Of a DNA stretch of 64,000 nucleotides, positions 1-10,928 are shown one piece after another. Source of the stretch: Alphaproteobacteria bacterium (GTDB taxonomy: Bacteria > Pseudomonadota > Alphaproteobacteria > Rhodobacterales > Rhodobacteraceae); the NCBI GenBank assembly GCA_030427145.1, contig JAUHWT010000002.1, forward strand, positions 248,001 through 312,000, written 5' to 3'. The notes under the pieces are model-generated. The model made no database searches. It was not told the DNA's origin and saw only the letters and a program-made list of their open reading frames with translations. A program made the translations under genes and the position numbers. How positions within the stretch are numbered: position 1 is the first letter of the stretch; every line of letters begins with the position of its first letter.

Positions 1-392
1 GCCACCACCTGAACCTGCAACTCGGGATTGTCCCGCGAGAGGGCATCACAGGCATCCGTCAAAAGGTAGTTGGAAACTCCATCCGGTGCCCCAATCCGCA
101 CGCTGCCCAATAGACGGTCGGACTGCCCGCCGATTTCCTCTGCGGCCGCCGCCGCCTGGTTTTCCATGGCCTGCGCGTGTGAAATCAGGGAGTTACCGGA
201 ATCGGTCAGCGAATATCCCTGGGGTGAGCGGTCAAACAGTTTGGTCCCGATCGCATCCTCCAGTGCGGTGATTCTCCTTCCCACGGTCGCCGGATCGAGC
301 CCGAGTTTCCTCCCCGCGGCCAACAGGCGGTTGTGCCGGGCCACGGCCAGAAACACCCGCATGTCGTCCCATTTCATTACCTGTTTTTGCAT
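1..392 (-). CDS. LysR-family transcriptional regulator (5' part, runs off the window)
   Basis: The first 130 codons are visible. They contain the N-terminal winged helix-turn-helix of a LysR regulator (reads WDDMRVFLAVARG..., then ATVGRRITALEDAIGTKLFD), followed by the linker helix and the start of the effector domain. The gene is divergent from the valine operon that begins at 539, with a shared intergenic region of about 146 bp. That is the usual arrangement for a LysR protein controlling its neighbour, so regulation of the valine genes is a reasonable inference but is not shown. The start is the ATG at 392; a second Met six codons in is also possible. The effector domain cannot be judged because the gene is cut by the window edge. 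Confidence 0.85.
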   Translation of the reverse strand, partial: MQKQVMKWDDMRVFLAVARHNRLLAAGRKLGLDPATVGRRITALEDAIGTKLFDRSPQGYSLTDSGNSLISHAQAMENQAAAAAEEIGGQSDRLLGSVRIGAPDGVSNYLLTDACDALSRDNPELQVQVV

Positions 393-538
393 GATCCTCC
401 CCAAGTCTGCCCGCGTTATACTGCAATTTTGCATTATGTCTTTGAAAAATTGGGGCTGTGTTTTTGATTTCCTGACCGTACAAAGAGGGAAACTCCGGCC
501 TTTTGGGGCCGGATCAGACGTTCAACCGGGAGGAACAC

Positions 539-2038
<1,500 letters not shown>

Positions 2039-2073
2039 GCGCCAGGCGCGGGAAAAAAGGGGGGGAGCACGGC

Positions 2074-3219
2074 ATGGATTTTTCCGTGTCCAGCGACAGC
2101 CAGGCCATATTCGACATGGCCCGCGACTTCGGGGCGGACCGCATCGCCCCGAATGCCGACGCCTGGGAACAGGCCGGCACCATCCCCCGCGTCGTGCTGG
2201 AGGAGGCCGGGTCACTCGGCCTCGCCGCCATGTACGTCCCCGAGGGCATGGGCGGCTCCGGGCTGACACGGCTGGACGCCACCCTGGTGATTGAAGCGCT
2301 GGCCATGGCCTGCCCGGCCGTCTCCAGCTTTCTCTCCATCCACAACATGTGCGCCTGGATGATCTCGAAACACGGCAGCGACGCCCTGCGCGAACGCTAC
2401 CTTCCCGACCTGATCACCATGAAACGCATCTGTTCCTACTGCCTCACCGAACCCGGTTCCGGCTCCGACGCCGCCGCCCTGCGCACAAAGGCCGAACCAA
2501 CCGATACCGGCTGGTCCCTCAACGGCTCAAAAGCGTTCATCTCCGGCGGCGGCTATTCCGACCTCTACCTCACGATGGTCCGCACCGGCGGCGACGGCCC
2601 CAAAGGCATCTCCGCCCTGATCGTAGAAAACGACTCCCCCGGTCTCTCCTTCGGCGCGCAGGAGCGCAAAATGGGCTGGCGCGCCCAACCCACCGCCCAG
2701 GTGAATTTCGACAACTGCGCCGTACCGGCCCAAAACCTGCTTGGCGAGGAAGGCTCCGGCTTCCGCTATGCCATGGAAGGTCTTGACGGTGGCCGCCTCA
2801 ACATCGCCGCCGCAGCTTTGGGCGGCGCTCAAACCGCCCTCGACCGCGCCCTCGCGTACACTACTGAACGCAAGGCATTTGGCCGCGCACTCAACGACTT
2901 CCAGGCGCTGCAGTTCCGCCTCGCGGATATGGAAACCGAACTGCAGGCCGCGCGGGTCTTCCTGCGCCAGGCCGCGTGGAAATACGACACCGGGGCGCCC
3001 GACCGCACCAAACACTGCGCCATGGCCAAACGCCTCGTTACCGACACCGCCTTCCGCGTCGCCAATGACGCATTGCAGCTTTTAGGCGGTTACGGCTACC
3101 TCACCGACTACGGTATCGAAAAAATCGTTCGCGACCTTCGGGTTCACCAGATCCTTGAGGGCACAAATGAAATCATGCGCGTGATCATTTCCCGCGCCCT
3201 GCTCGCGGAGACCAAATGA
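2074..3219 (+). CDS. acyl-CoA dehydrogenase, probable isobutyryl-CoA dehydrogenase
   Basis: The 381-residue protein is a complete FAD-dependent acyl-CoA dehydrogenase. It has the signature CLTEPGSGSDAAAL in the middle domain, the C-terminal LLGGYGYLTDYGIEKIVRDLR segment and the catalytic glutamate, about Glu362, in LEGTNEIMR. It most likely oxidises isobutyryl-CoA to methacrylyl-CoA in valine breakdown; this specificity is inferred from the neighbours (mmsA, hydroxyisobutyryl-CoA hydrolase, mmsB), because family members differ in chain preference. A GGGGGAG ribosome site precedes the ATG. Its stop overlaps the next start by four bases, so the two genes are probably translationally coupled. 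Confidence 0.9.
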   Translation: MDFSVSSDSQAIFDMARDFGADRIAPNADAWEQAGTIPRVVLEEAGSLGLAAMYVPEGMGGSGLTRLDATLVIEALAMACPAVSSFLSIHNMCAWMISKHGSDALRERYLPDLITMKRICSYCLTEPGSGSDAAALRTKAEPTDTGWSLNGSKAFISGGGYSDLYLTMVRTGGDGPKGISALIVENDSPGLSFGAQERKMGWRAQPTAQVNFDNCAVPAQNLLGEEGSGFRYAMEGLDGGRLNIAAAALGGAQTALDRALAYTTERKAFGRALNDFQALQFRLADMETELQAARVFLRQAAWKYDTGAPDRTKHCAMAKRLVTDTAFRVANDALQLLGGYGYLTDYGIEKIVRDLRVHQILEGTNEIMRVIISRALLAETK

Positions 3220-4265
3220 GCGACGTCAGTATCCGCATCGAAAACGTCACCGGCCACATCACCCTGACCCGGCCCAAAGCCCTGAACGCGCTCTCGCGCG
3301 CCATGTCGGAGGAAATCGACGCCGCCATAATCGCCTGGGCCGACGATCCGTCAGTCGAAATGGTCCTGATCGATGCCGAAGGCGAACGCGCGTTCTGCGC
3401 CGGCGGTGACATCCGCGAAATCTACGAGGCCGGGAAACAGGGCGATTTTTCCGTTGGCCGCGACTTCTGGCGGCAGGAATACCTGATGAATTCGCGCATC
3501 GCGCACTACCCCAAACCCTGGGTCGCCATCATGCACGGCTATGTCATGGGCGGCGGCGTTGGCCTGTCCGGTCACGGATCGCACCGGGTCGTCACGGATT
3601 CTAGCCGCATCTCCATGCCCGAATGCAATATCGGCCTCATCCCCGACGTGGGCGGCACGCATCTGCTGGCCCGCGCCCGCGGCCGCCTCGGCGAGTTTCT
3701 TGGCCTCACCGGCTTCCGCATGGGCCCGTCCGAGGCGATCTTTTCCGGGTTCGCGGACCACTACGTCCCGGAGGACCGCCTTGACGCGCTCAAGGCAAAA
3801 CTCATCGAAACGGCTGATCCCGAGGTCATCACCGAATTCCAGGCCACGCCACCAGAGCCCGATTTCGGAATGCCACTCGACGCCATCGACGATGCCTTTT
3901 CCGCACACGACATCGCCACCCTTATCGCACGGCTCGAGGTTTCCGATGTGGGCCACACCACGGTCAAAACCATCCGCGCCCAGTCGCCGCTCTCAATGGC
4001 CTGCACCCTTGAACTCGTCCGTCGCGCCCGCCGCGAACCAGGCCTGAATGCCGCTCTGATCCGGGAACTGCGCTGCACCTGGCACTGCATCAGCGAGGGC
4101 GACCTGCTGGAAGGTATCCGCGCCGCGGTGGTCGACCGCGACCGTAAACCCGTCTGGCTCGACAAACCTACCGGCGTCCACCGCGACCGCGTCACAGCCA
4201 TGCTCGAACCTCTCGGCGCCGACGACCTCGACCTGCCGGTCGATCCCGCGCCGCAACCCGCCTGA
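3216..4265 (+). CDS. 3-hydroxyisobutyryl-CoA hydrolase (crotonase family)
   Basis: The 349-residue protein is of the enoyl-CoA hydratase/isomerase superfamily and of HIBCH type: it is longer than true enoyl-CoA hydratases. It has the oxyanion-hole segments FCAGGDIREIYEAG and MGGGVGLSGHG, and the catalytic pair of the hydrolase branch in MPECNIGLIPDVGG (Glu136 and Asp144). It should hydrolyse 3-hydroxyisobutyryl-CoA to free 3-hydroxyisobutyrate, feeding MmsB immediately downstream. The start overlaps the dehydrogenase stop by ATGA. A separate methacrylyl-CoA hydratase is not present in this operon, so that step must be supplied from elsewhere. Confidence 0.9.
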   Translation: MSDVSIRIENVTGHITLTRPKALNALSRAMSEEIDAAIIAWADDPSVEMVLIDAEGERAFCAGGDIREIYEAGKQGDFSVGRDFWRQEYLMNSRIAHYPKPWVAIMHGYVMGGGVGLSGHGSHRVVTDSSRISMPECNIGLIPDVGGTHLLARARGRLGEFLGLTGFRMGPSEAIFSGFADHYVPEDRLDALKAKLIETADPEVITEFQATPPEPDFGMPLDAIDDAFSAHDIATLIARLEVSDVGHTTVKTIRAQSPLSMACTLELVRRARREPGLNAALIRELRCTWHCISEGDLLEGIRAAVVDRDRKPVWLDKPTGVHRDRVTAMLEPLGADDLDLPVDPAPQPA

Positions 4266-4282
4266 TTACGAAGGAGCACCCA

Positions 4283-5143
4283 ATGGACATCGGATTTATC
4301 GGACTTGGCAACATGGGCGCTCCAATGGCGAAAAACCTCGCCGCCGCAGGCCACACCGTCACGGGCTTTGATGTGACCCCCGTGACCGTTGAGGGCGTGA
4401 CAATGGCCGCGACCGCTGCTGAAGCCGCCCAAAACCGCGACGCGGTCATCACCATGCTCCCCAACGGCTCAATTCTGTCCACGGTCTACGCGGAAATCGT
4501 ACCGGCGGGCAAACCCGGAGCCGCCTATATCGACTGCTCCACCGTCGATGTGGACAGCGCCAGAGCCGCCGCCGACAAGGCCGCCGCCGCTGGCCTCCTG
4601 CCCGTGGACGCTCCCGTTTCCGGCGGCATGGGCGGCGCGGTTGCAGGGACCCTCACCTTCATGGCCGGAGGCTCCCCCGAGGCCTACGCCCTGGCCCAGC
4701 CGCTATTCGAGATCATGGGCCAAAAATCCGTACTCTGCGGCCCCTCCGGCTCGGGCCAGGCCGTGAAAATCTGCAACAACATGATCCTCGCCATCTCCAT
4801 GATCGGCGTCTGCGAGAGCTTCAACCTTGCGGAAAAACTCGGCCTTGATCCGCAGGCCATGTTTGACGTGGTCTCCACATCCTCCGGCTTCTGCTGGTCG
4901 ATCAACAACTATTGCCCGGTCCCAGGTGTCGGCCCGGAAAGCCCCGCGGACAACGGATACAAACCCGGCTTCGCGGCGGAACTCATGCTCAAGGACCTTG
5001 GCCTTTCCCAGGACGCGGCCAAATCCGTCGCCGCCAACACCCCGCTGGGCCGGCACGCCACCGAACTCTACGAAAAATTCAACGCCGAGGGCGGCCAAGG
5101 CCAGGATTTCTCGGCCATCATCCGCTGGCTACGCGACCAGTAA
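4283..5143 (+). CDS. mmsB: 3-hydroxyisobutyrate dehydrogenase
   Basis: The 286-residue beta-hydroxyacid dehydrogenase starts with the Rossmann motif GLGNMGAPMAKNLAAAGH. It carries the substrate segment DAPVSGGMGGAVAGTL and the catalytic lysine helix GSGQAVKICNNMIL (Lys near residue 161). It oxidises 3-hydroxyisobutyrate to methylmalonate semialdehyde with NAD+, closing the route from isobutyryl-CoA to the MmsA substrate. A good AAGGAG site precedes the ATG. It is the last clear member of the valine operon, 17 bases after the hydrolase stop. Confidence 0.95.
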   Translation: MDIGFIGLGNMGAPMAKNLAAAGHTVTGFDVTPVTVEGVTMAATAAEAAQNRDAVITMLPNGSILSTVYAEIVPAGKPGAAYIDCSTVDVDSARAAADKAAAAGLLPVDAPVSGGMGGAVAGTLTFMAGGSPEAYALAQPLFEIMGQKSVLCGPSGSGQAVKICNNMILAISMIGVCESFNLAEKLGLDPQAMFDVVSTSSGFCWSINNYCPVPGVGPESPADNGYKPGFAAELMLKDLGLSQDAAKSVAANTPLGRHATELYEKFNAEGGQGQDFSAIIRWLRDQ

Positions 5144-5255
5144 GACACCGCCGACGCGCAAACGCCACGTCATCCGAACACCCGTTCCGAGATTGTCGGC
5201 GGCAGAAATTTGTGGTTCTGGGTGGGTCCGCAACGGCCAGAGGGAGTCGCCCGCC

Positions 5256-5600
5256 ATGTCACCCACCATGATCGCCTACAGCTTCCTGTCCCTTGCCATC
5301 GTTATGGAGGTGGCGGGCACAACCTTCCTGATGAAATCGGAACAGTTTTCCCGCCTCATTCCCACCATTTTGATGGCGGCACTCTATGCCGGGTCGTTCT
5401 TTTTCCTGTCCCAGGCGCTGAAATCCCTGCCGCTGGGTATCGCCTACGCCATCTGGGCCGGGCTGGGCATTGTCCTGACTGCCCTGATCGGCGTGGCCGC
5501 GTTCAAACAGATCCCTGATTTCCCCGCCGTCATCGGCATCACCATGATCGTCGGCGGAGTTGTCGTCATCAACCTGTTTTCAAACTCGGTCACACACTGA
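5256..5600 (+). CDS. small multidrug resistance (SMR) family transporter
   Basis: The 114-residue membrane protein has four predicted transmembrane helices and clear EmrE-type signatures: the essential membrane glutamate in VMEVAGTTF, the GIAYAIWAGLGIVL helix and the C-terminal VVVINL helix. If translation began at the internal Met5 (5268), the glutamate would be residue 14 exactly as in EmrE. I kept 5256 because a GGGAG site lies nine bases upstream of it. It would export cationic or guanidinium-like compounds in exchange for protons. It follows mmsB after 112 bases; a link to valine metabolism is not evident. Confidence 0.88.
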   Translation: MSPTMIAYSFLSLAIVMEVAGTTFLMKSEQFSRLIPTILMAALYAGSFFFLSQALKSLPLGIAYAIWAGLGIVLTALIGVAAFKQIPDFPAVIGITMIVGGVVVINLFSNSVTH

Positions 5601-5617
5601 CGCGGAGGCGCGGCGGA

Positions 5618-8476
5618 TCACTCCGCCGCCACACTCTGACCCACCAGGATTTCATCCAGGTACTGGCCCGTATGGCTGCCCGGCGTACGTGCAACCTCTT
5701 CCGGCGTACCGGTGGCCACAATCCGTCCGCCGCCGTCACCACCTTCGGGGCCAATATCAATGATATGGTCGGCAGTCTTGATCACATCCAGGTTGTGCTC
5801 AATCACAACCACCGTATTCCCCTGCTCCACCAACTCGTGCAGCACCTCGAGCAGACGCCGCGTATCCTCAAAATGCAGACCCGTGGTCGGCTCATCGAGG
5901 ATGTAAAGCGTCCGGCCCGTCGACCGTCGCGCCAACTCCTTCGACAGTTTCACGCGTTGTGCCTCACCGCCTGACAGGGTCGTCGCCTGCTGCCCCACCT
6001 TGATGTAGCCCAGACCCACGCGCATCAGCGTTGTCATCTTCTCACGGATAGACGGCACGGCCGAGAAAAACTCCTCCGCATCCTCAACCGTCATGTCCAG
6101 AACATCCGCGATGCTCTTGCCCTTAAACAGAATTTCCAGTGTCTCGCGATTGTAGCGTTTCCCCTCACAGGTCTCGCAGGTCACGTAAACATCCGGCAGA
6201 AAGTGCATCTCAATCTTGATGACCCCGTCGCCCTTACACGCCTCACAGCGCCCGCCCTTCACGTTGAAACTGAACCGCCCCGGCTTGTACCCGCGCGATT
6301 TCGCCTCCGGCATTCCGGCATACCACTCACGGATCGGCCCAAACGCACCGGTATAGGTGGCCGGGTTCGAACGCGGCGTGCGGCCGATAGGCGACTGGTT
6401 AATATCGATCACCTTGTCCAGGTGCTCCAACCCCTCAATCGTATCACACGGTGCCGGCGTCTGCCGCGCGCCGTTGAGCCGCATCGAGGCCGTCTTGAAA
6501 AGCGTCTCAATCGTCAGCGTCGACTTCCCGCCACCGGAAACCCCGGTCACGCAGGTCAGCGTGCCGAGCGGAAACTCCGCAGTGACGCCCTGAAGGTTGT
6601 TGCCGGTCGCATTGACAACCTTCAAAAACTTGCCGTTGCCGGGCCGACGCTCACCGGGAATGGTTATCTCCCGCTGACCGGTCAGGTACTGACCCGTAAT
6701 CGAATGCTTGTCATTCGCCACCTGCGCCGGCGTACCCGACACGATCACCGCGCCACCATGCACACCCGCGCCGGGGCCGATATCGATCACATGGTCCGCG
6801 GTTCGGATCGCCTCCTCATCATGCTCGACCACAATCACCGTATTGCCCTGATCCCGCAGATTCTTCAGCGTCGTCAGAAGCCGCCCGTTATCCCGCTGGT
6901 GCAGACCAATCGACGGCTCATCCAGCACATACAGAACCCCGGTCAGCCCCGAGCCGATCTGGCTCGCCAGACGGATGCGCTGGCTTTCACCGCCCGAAAG
7001 CGTCCCGGAACTCCGCGCCAGCGTCAGATAGTCCAGCCCCACATTCACAAGAAACCCAAGCCGTTCCCGGATCTCCTTCAAAATCGCCCGCGCAATCTCC
7101 TGATACTGCGGCGTCAGGGCCTGTGGCACCTTTTCGATCCAGTCCAGAGCCTCCCTGATGGACAGCTGCACCACCTCACCCGCGTGCTTGCCGTCAATCT
7201 TAACCGCCAGCGCCTCCGGCTTCAGCCGGAACCCGTGACACACGCCACAGGGCCGGTTGTTCTGATACCGCTCGAACTCCTCCCGGACCCAGTTGGAATC
7301 CGTCTCGCGATAGCGCCGCTCCATATTGGGGATCACGCCCTCAAACGGCCGCTCGATCTCATAGACGCGCCCGCCCTCATCGTAGCGGAACTTGATTTTC
7401 TCGCCCTTCGAGCCATAGAGCATCAGATCCTGCGCCTCTTTCGGCAGGTCGCGCCACCGCGCGGAGCGGTTGAACCCGTAGTGCTTCGCCAGCGCCTCAA
7501 TCGTCTGACGATAGTACGGCGACGAGCCTTTTGACCACGGCGCAATCGCCCCTTTCAAAATCGGCAGGCTCTCATCCGGCACCACCAAACGCGGATCGAA
7601 AAACAGCTCCACTCCCAGCCCATCACAGGCCGGACAGGCGCCAAACGGAGCGTTGAACGAAAACAGCCGCGGCTCAATCTCCGGAATGGTGAACCCGGAG
7701 ACCGGACAGGCAAAATTTTCCGAGAAGGTAATCCGCTCCGGCTCGTCCGACCCGTCAGCCAGTTCCAGAACCGCAATACCATCCGCCAGGTTCAGGGCCG
7801 TGCGCAAACTGTCCGCCAGCCGCGTTTCCAGACCCTCACGCACGACGATCCGGTCCACCACAACGTCGATGTTATGGCGAAATTTCTTGTCGAGCGTCGG
7901 AGGCTCCTCAAGCTCGTAAAACTGCCCGTCCACCTTGACGCGCTGGAATCCCTGCTTGCGGAACTCCATAAATTCCTTGCGGTATTCACCCTTTCGGTCG
8001 CGAATGACCGGCGCCAGCAGATAGGCCCGCGTCCCCTCCGGCAGGCCCATGGTAATGTCCACCATTTGGCTCACCTGCTGCGCCAGGATCGGCTCGCCCG
8101 TGGCGGGGCTGTAGGGCGTGCCAACCCGCGCGAACAAAAGCCGCAGATAGTCGTAAATCTCCGTCACCGTCCCCACGGTCGAACGCGGGTTCTTTGACGT
8201 CGTCTTCTGCTCAATGGAAATTGCGGGGCTCAGGCCGGAAATATGGTCGAGATCCGGCTTCTTCATCATGTCGAGAAACTGCCGCGCATAGGCCGACAGG
8301 CTCTCCACATAACGCCGCTGGCCCTCGGCATAGATCGTATCAAAGGCAAGGCTCGATTTCCCCGACCCGGACAGACCCGTAATCACCACGAGCTGATCAC
8401 GTGGAATATCCACATCAATCGACTTGAGGTTGTGTTCCCGCGCGCCGCGAATTTCGATGAACTTCTGTTCAGCCAT
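5618..8476 (-). CDS. uvrA: excinuclease ABC subunit A
   Basis: The 952-residue protein has the two ABC modules of UvrA: a first Walker [10 protein letters not shown] near residue 32, a second one reading GVSGGGKST, and the signatures [14 protein letters not shown] and [15 protein letters not shown]. Zinc-module cysteines are seen in [19 protein letters not shown] and TCETCEGK, but the first module reads CPVSG, with Ser where E. coli has Cys. UvrA recognises bulky DNA lesions and loads UvrB. The ATG at 8476 has an AGGAGCAGG site; an in-frame ATG 67 codons upstream is rejected because family proteins begin at this [11 protein letters not shown] segment. It is convergent with the SMR gene, with 17 bases between them. 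Confidence 0.97.
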   Translation of the reverse strand: MAEQKFIEIRGAREHNLKSIDVDIPRDQLVVITGLSGSGKSSLAFDTIYAEGQRRYVESLSAYARQFLDMMKKPDLDHISGLSPAISIEQKTTSKNPRSTVGTVTEIYDYLRLLFARVGTPYSPATGEPILAQQVSQMVDITMGLPEGTRAYLLAPVIRDRKGEYRKEFMEFRKQGFQRVKVDGQFYELEEPPTLDKKFRHNIDVVVDRIVVREGLETRLADSLRTALNLADGIAVLELADGSDEPERITFSENFACPVSGFTIPEIEPRLFSFNAPFGACPACDGLGVELFFDPRLVVPDESLPILKGAIAPWSKGSSPYYRQTIEALAKHYGFNRSARWRDLPKEAQDLMLYGSKGEKIKFRYDEGGRVYEIERPFEGVIPNMERRYRETDSNWVREEFERYQNNRPCGVCHGFRLKPEALAVKIDGKHAGEVVQLSIREALDWIEKVPQALTPQYQEIARAILKEIRERLGFLVNVGLDYLTLARSSGTLSGGESQRIRLASQIGSGLTGVLYVLDEPSIGLHQRDNGRLLTTLKNLRDQGNTVIVVEHDEEAIRTADHVIDIGPGAGVHGGAVIVSGTPAQVANDKHSITGQYLTGQREITIPGERRPGNGKFLKVVNATGNNLQGVTAEFPLGTLTCVTGVSGGGKSTLTIETLFKTASMRLNGARQTPAPCDTIEGLEHLDKVIDINQSPIGRTPRSNPATYTGAFGPIREWYAGMPEAKSRGYKPGRFSFNVKGGRCEACKGDGVIKIEMHFLPDVYVTCETCEGKRYNRETLEILFKGKSIADVLDMTVEDAEEFFSAVPSIREKMTTLMRVGLGYIKVGQQATTLSGGEAQRVKLSKELARRSTGRTLYILDEPTTGLHFEDTRRLLEVLHELVEQGNTVVVIEHNLDVIKTADHIIDIGPEGGDGGGRIVATGTPEEVARTPGSHTGQYLDEILVGQSVAAE

Positions 8477-8695
8477 ATCCTGCTCCTGATAACCGGCCTT
8501 ACTTAGTACATTTGGCCGGGGATGCGAGTCCCAACGCGTTTCGCGATCCGGAAACCCGGATAACATGACGTCACAACGGCCCGCCAAAGCCATTGGTTCC
8601 GGAAAAACAGCCCCGTTCCGGCTGTCGCGCCCATATGAGAACAAAACGTGATCATCCGCAAGTGGTTTCACGGCCACCAGCGGAACAAGGGCATA

Positions 8696-9385
8696 TCAGC
8701 GGCCGAGGATCCGTTGCACGTAGTTCTGGGTTTCCTTGTAGGGCGGCACCCCGCGGTAACGCTCAACAGCCCCCGGCCCCGCGTTATACGCGGCGAGAGC
8801 CAGACGCCAGGTGCCAAACTTGCGGTACTGCTGGCTGAGATACCGCGCTCCGCCTTCCAGGTTCTGTCGCGGGTCATGGGGGTTAACCCCAAGCGAACGC
8901 GCGGTTTGTGGCATCAGCTGCGCCAACCCGATCGCGCCCTTGTGCGACCGCGCGGCTGGCCGGAAATTACTTTCCTGCTTGACGAGGCGCAGGAACAGAT
9001 CCTCCGGCACATTGTTCCGTCGCGCCGCGATACGGGCCATGTCCTGATACACGCCACGCGCACCGGTATAGGTTGGAATGGACCAGTCACCTTCAGAGAT
9101 CGACGATGGCGCCCTCGGCTGTCCCTTAAGCGCTCCAGGCACGGGTGCGCGAATCAGATCACGGTATTCGGCTGAAAGTCCCGACCGGTTCGACAGCAAC
9201 CGGCTCAGCTCCGCCTGCGCATACGCACCACCCGCCAGCGACACAAATGCCGCCGCAAACACAGATAACCGCCAGAAACTCAACTGTCCCAATCCCTGCC
9301 CAGGTTCCGTCGTCACGCCGGTGTGTCCCGGCTCCGCGCGATTTATGCCAAAAAACGGCTCCGTTGTCAGCCTTTGACTTTTCAT
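8696..9385 (-). CDS. periplasmic lytic transglycosylase (SLT domain)
   Basis: The 229-residue protein has a hydrophobic export segment at about residues 36-56 ending AYAQA, then a C-terminal SLT domain. The domain shows the catalytic glutamate in VKQESNFRP, the [13 protein letters not shown] motif and [10 protein letters not shown]. It should cleave peptidoglycan glycan strands to 1,6-anhydromuramyl products in the periplasm. The N-terminus before the signal is long (35 residues), so an alternative GTG start about codon 24 is possible. No strong ribosome site decides the start. It lies between uvrA and the divergent ssb. Confidence 0.85.
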   Translation of the reverse strand: MKSQRLTTEPFFGINRAEPGHTGVTTEPGQGLGQLSFWRLSVFAAAFVSLAGGAYAQAELSRLLSNRSGLSAEYRDLIRAPVPGALKGQPRAPSSISEGDWSIPTYTGARGVYQDMARIAARRNNVPEDLFLRLVKQESNFRPAARSHKGAIGLAQLMPQTARSLGVNPHDPRQNLEGGARYLSQQYRKFGTWRLALAAYNAGPGAVERYRGVPPYKETQNYVQRILGR

Positions 9386-9490
9386 TGGCGCACATAAACC
9401 CTAAAACGGCGCAGCCTCGACGATTGGAGACAACCAATGGTTGAGAAAAACGTTTGAAAATACGGATATGCCCAGCAAGGAGGCTCACGA

Positions 9491-9988
9491 ATGGCGGGTA
9501 GTGTAAACAAGGTGATTTTGGTCGGCAATCTTGGCCGCGACCCGGAATCACGCACATTTCCCAGTGGCGGCAAGGTCGTGAACCTGCGCATCGCCACCTC
9601 GGAACGCTGGCGCGACCGCAACACCGGCGAAAACCGCGAGCGCACCGAATGGCACTCGGTCGCCATCTATAACGAGCCACTGGGCCGCATTGCCGAACAG
9701 TATCTGCGCAAGGGCTCGAAGGTCTATCTCGAAGGCCAGCTCGAAACCCGCAAATGGCAGGACCAGAGTGGTCAGGACCGCTACAGCACCGAGGTCGCCC
9801 TGCGTCCCTTCCGCAGCGAACTGACCCTGCTTGACGGTCGCGGCGAAGGCGGTGGCGGTGGCGGCTACAGCCAGGACGGCGGCGGCGGTTACAGCGGCGG
9901 CAGCCAGGGTGGTGGCGGCTACGGCGGCGGAAGCCAGGGCGGCGGCGGCAACCCGGCCGGTGACCTCGACGACGAAATTCCGTTCTAG
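9491..9988 (+). CDS. ssb: single-stranded DNA-binding protein
   Basis: The 165-residue SSB has the OB-fold opening [16 protein letters not shown] and the conserved [11 protein letters not shown] and [13 protein letters not shown] strands. A glycine-rich linker follows (about residues 118-155), and the acidic tip DLDDEIPF recruits repair and replication partners. An AAGGAGG site precedes the ATG by eight bases. It coats single-stranded DNA during replication and repair. Proximity to uvrA is a common arrangement in alphaproteobacteria, though here a transglycosylase gene is placed between them. Length and tail are normal. Confidence 0.97.
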   Translation: MAGSVNKVILVGNLGRDPESRTFPSGGKVVNLRIATSERWRDRNTGENRERTEWHSVAIYNEPLGRIAEQYLRKGSKVYLEGQLETRKWQDQSGQDRYSTEVALRPFRSELTLLDGRGEGGGGGGYSQDGGGGYSGGSQGGGGYGGGSQGGGGNPAGDLDDEIPF

Positions 9989-10060
9989 GGAACACCGGGG
10001 CACCCGCCCCGATAGCGGACTACCTGCGGCGGGCCATCCGGTCCGTCGCGGAAACCAAAT

Positions 10061-10702
10061 TTATCTGGAATAATCCATCGCGGTAAATCCAGGCATTGTG
10101 CGCAGTTCGCCCGTAATTTCCTCGGTCACGTCCGTCACTGACAGATCCTCGACCCGCAGGACCGAGCCACCATCCCCGATAAAGTCGACGCCTACGTGAC
10201 CAAACATCACGCGGCCGTCCCAGACCATATCGACACCGGGCAGCTTCTCCGGCCCGATCACCGCACTGACCTCGACGACCTCATCATCATCCACGGCGAC
10301 CACCGGACCGCTCTCCCGCAGCCCGTCGACCCGCACCGCGCCCATGCCACCGGGCCAGGCACCAATACGCGCGTCAAAACCGGACCCGGAAACCGGACGG
10401 ATACGGGTATACACGCGGAGGTAGCTGCCCTCGCGGTAAGGCATCTCGCCCATGTATCTCAAACGCTGAATTTTTTCGGATTTCCGCAGTTCAAGACAAC
10501 TCCCAAACTCCGGATCACCCTGCGCAATACGAGCACCGCCGCGTTCCGCATAGCAGCCATCATCCGGCAAACCATTTCCCGGGGACCAGTCATAAAGACC
10601 CTCGGAAAACCGTGGTGGCATCAGGTCAAGTTCCATGGAACTGGCGACAGCCATAGGGACAACCCTGCGAAAAGGCACTACATTTGAATATTTGGACAAC
10701 AT
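10061..10702 (-). CDS. conserved hypothetical protein
   Basis: This 213-residue soluble protein starts MLSKYSNVVPFRR. It is acidic with many beta-forming stretches, and has no signal peptide or membrane helix. I do not recognise a catalytic motif. The start at 10702 is supported by an AGGGG site five bases upstream; a further in-frame ATG six codons earlier lacks one. The repeated short strands (RVYTRIRPVS, GAVRVDGL, MVWDGRVMFGHVGVDFIG) would suit a beta-sandwich, but this is a guess. Its own promoter region is AT-rich (10740-10830). It is downstream of lysK on the same strand, after a 226-base gap. Confidence 0.7.
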   Translation of the reverse strand: MLSKYSNVVPFRRVVPMAVASSMELDLMPPRFSEGLYDWSPGNGLPDDGCYAERGGARIAQGDPEFGSCLELRKSEKIQRLRYMGEMPYREGSYLRVYTRIRPVSGSGFDARIGAWPGGMGAVRVDGLRESGPVVAVDDDEVVEVSAVIGPEKLPGVDMVWDGRVMFGHVGVDFIGDGGSVLRVEDLSVTDVTEEITGELRTMPGFTAMDYSR

Positions 10703-10867
10703 CACACACCCCTGGGTCAACCCCGGCTGTCTCTGGCTGGAACTGGACGGATTGGCTTCGGCTATTTTGTAATAAATTCGAAACTTTTGGTTAACATACC
10801 GTTAACCATCCGGGCATCGCCGATCTTTCAACCCTGGGATGATACGTCGAATTTCAGTGAAAAGGAC

Positions 10868-10894
10868 AGGCCGCCCGCAAACTCCACCGGCGGC
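10868..10894 (-). terminator. possible terminator of lysK
   Basis: A GGCCGCC/GGCGGCC stem (10868-10874 with 10888-10894) lies just past the lysK stop on the minus strand. It is followed on that strand by TGTCCTTTTC, a weak U tract. The loop is 13 bases, so this is only a moderate candidate. Confidence 0.4.
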
Positions 10895-10928
10895 CTTGCT
10901 GGTATATACCCCGGGCGAATACGCCCTT

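Noticed and set aside
6203-7534. Long plus-strand open frame opposite uvrA
   Set aside because: It is Arg- and Leu-rich without motifs and lies opposite conserved UvrA domains.
8639-8653. LexA-type box (GAAC-N7-GATC) upstream of uvrA
   Set aside because: It differs from the alphaproteobacterial GAAC-N7-GAAC motif at one base and is 160 bases from the start; one chance match is not enough.
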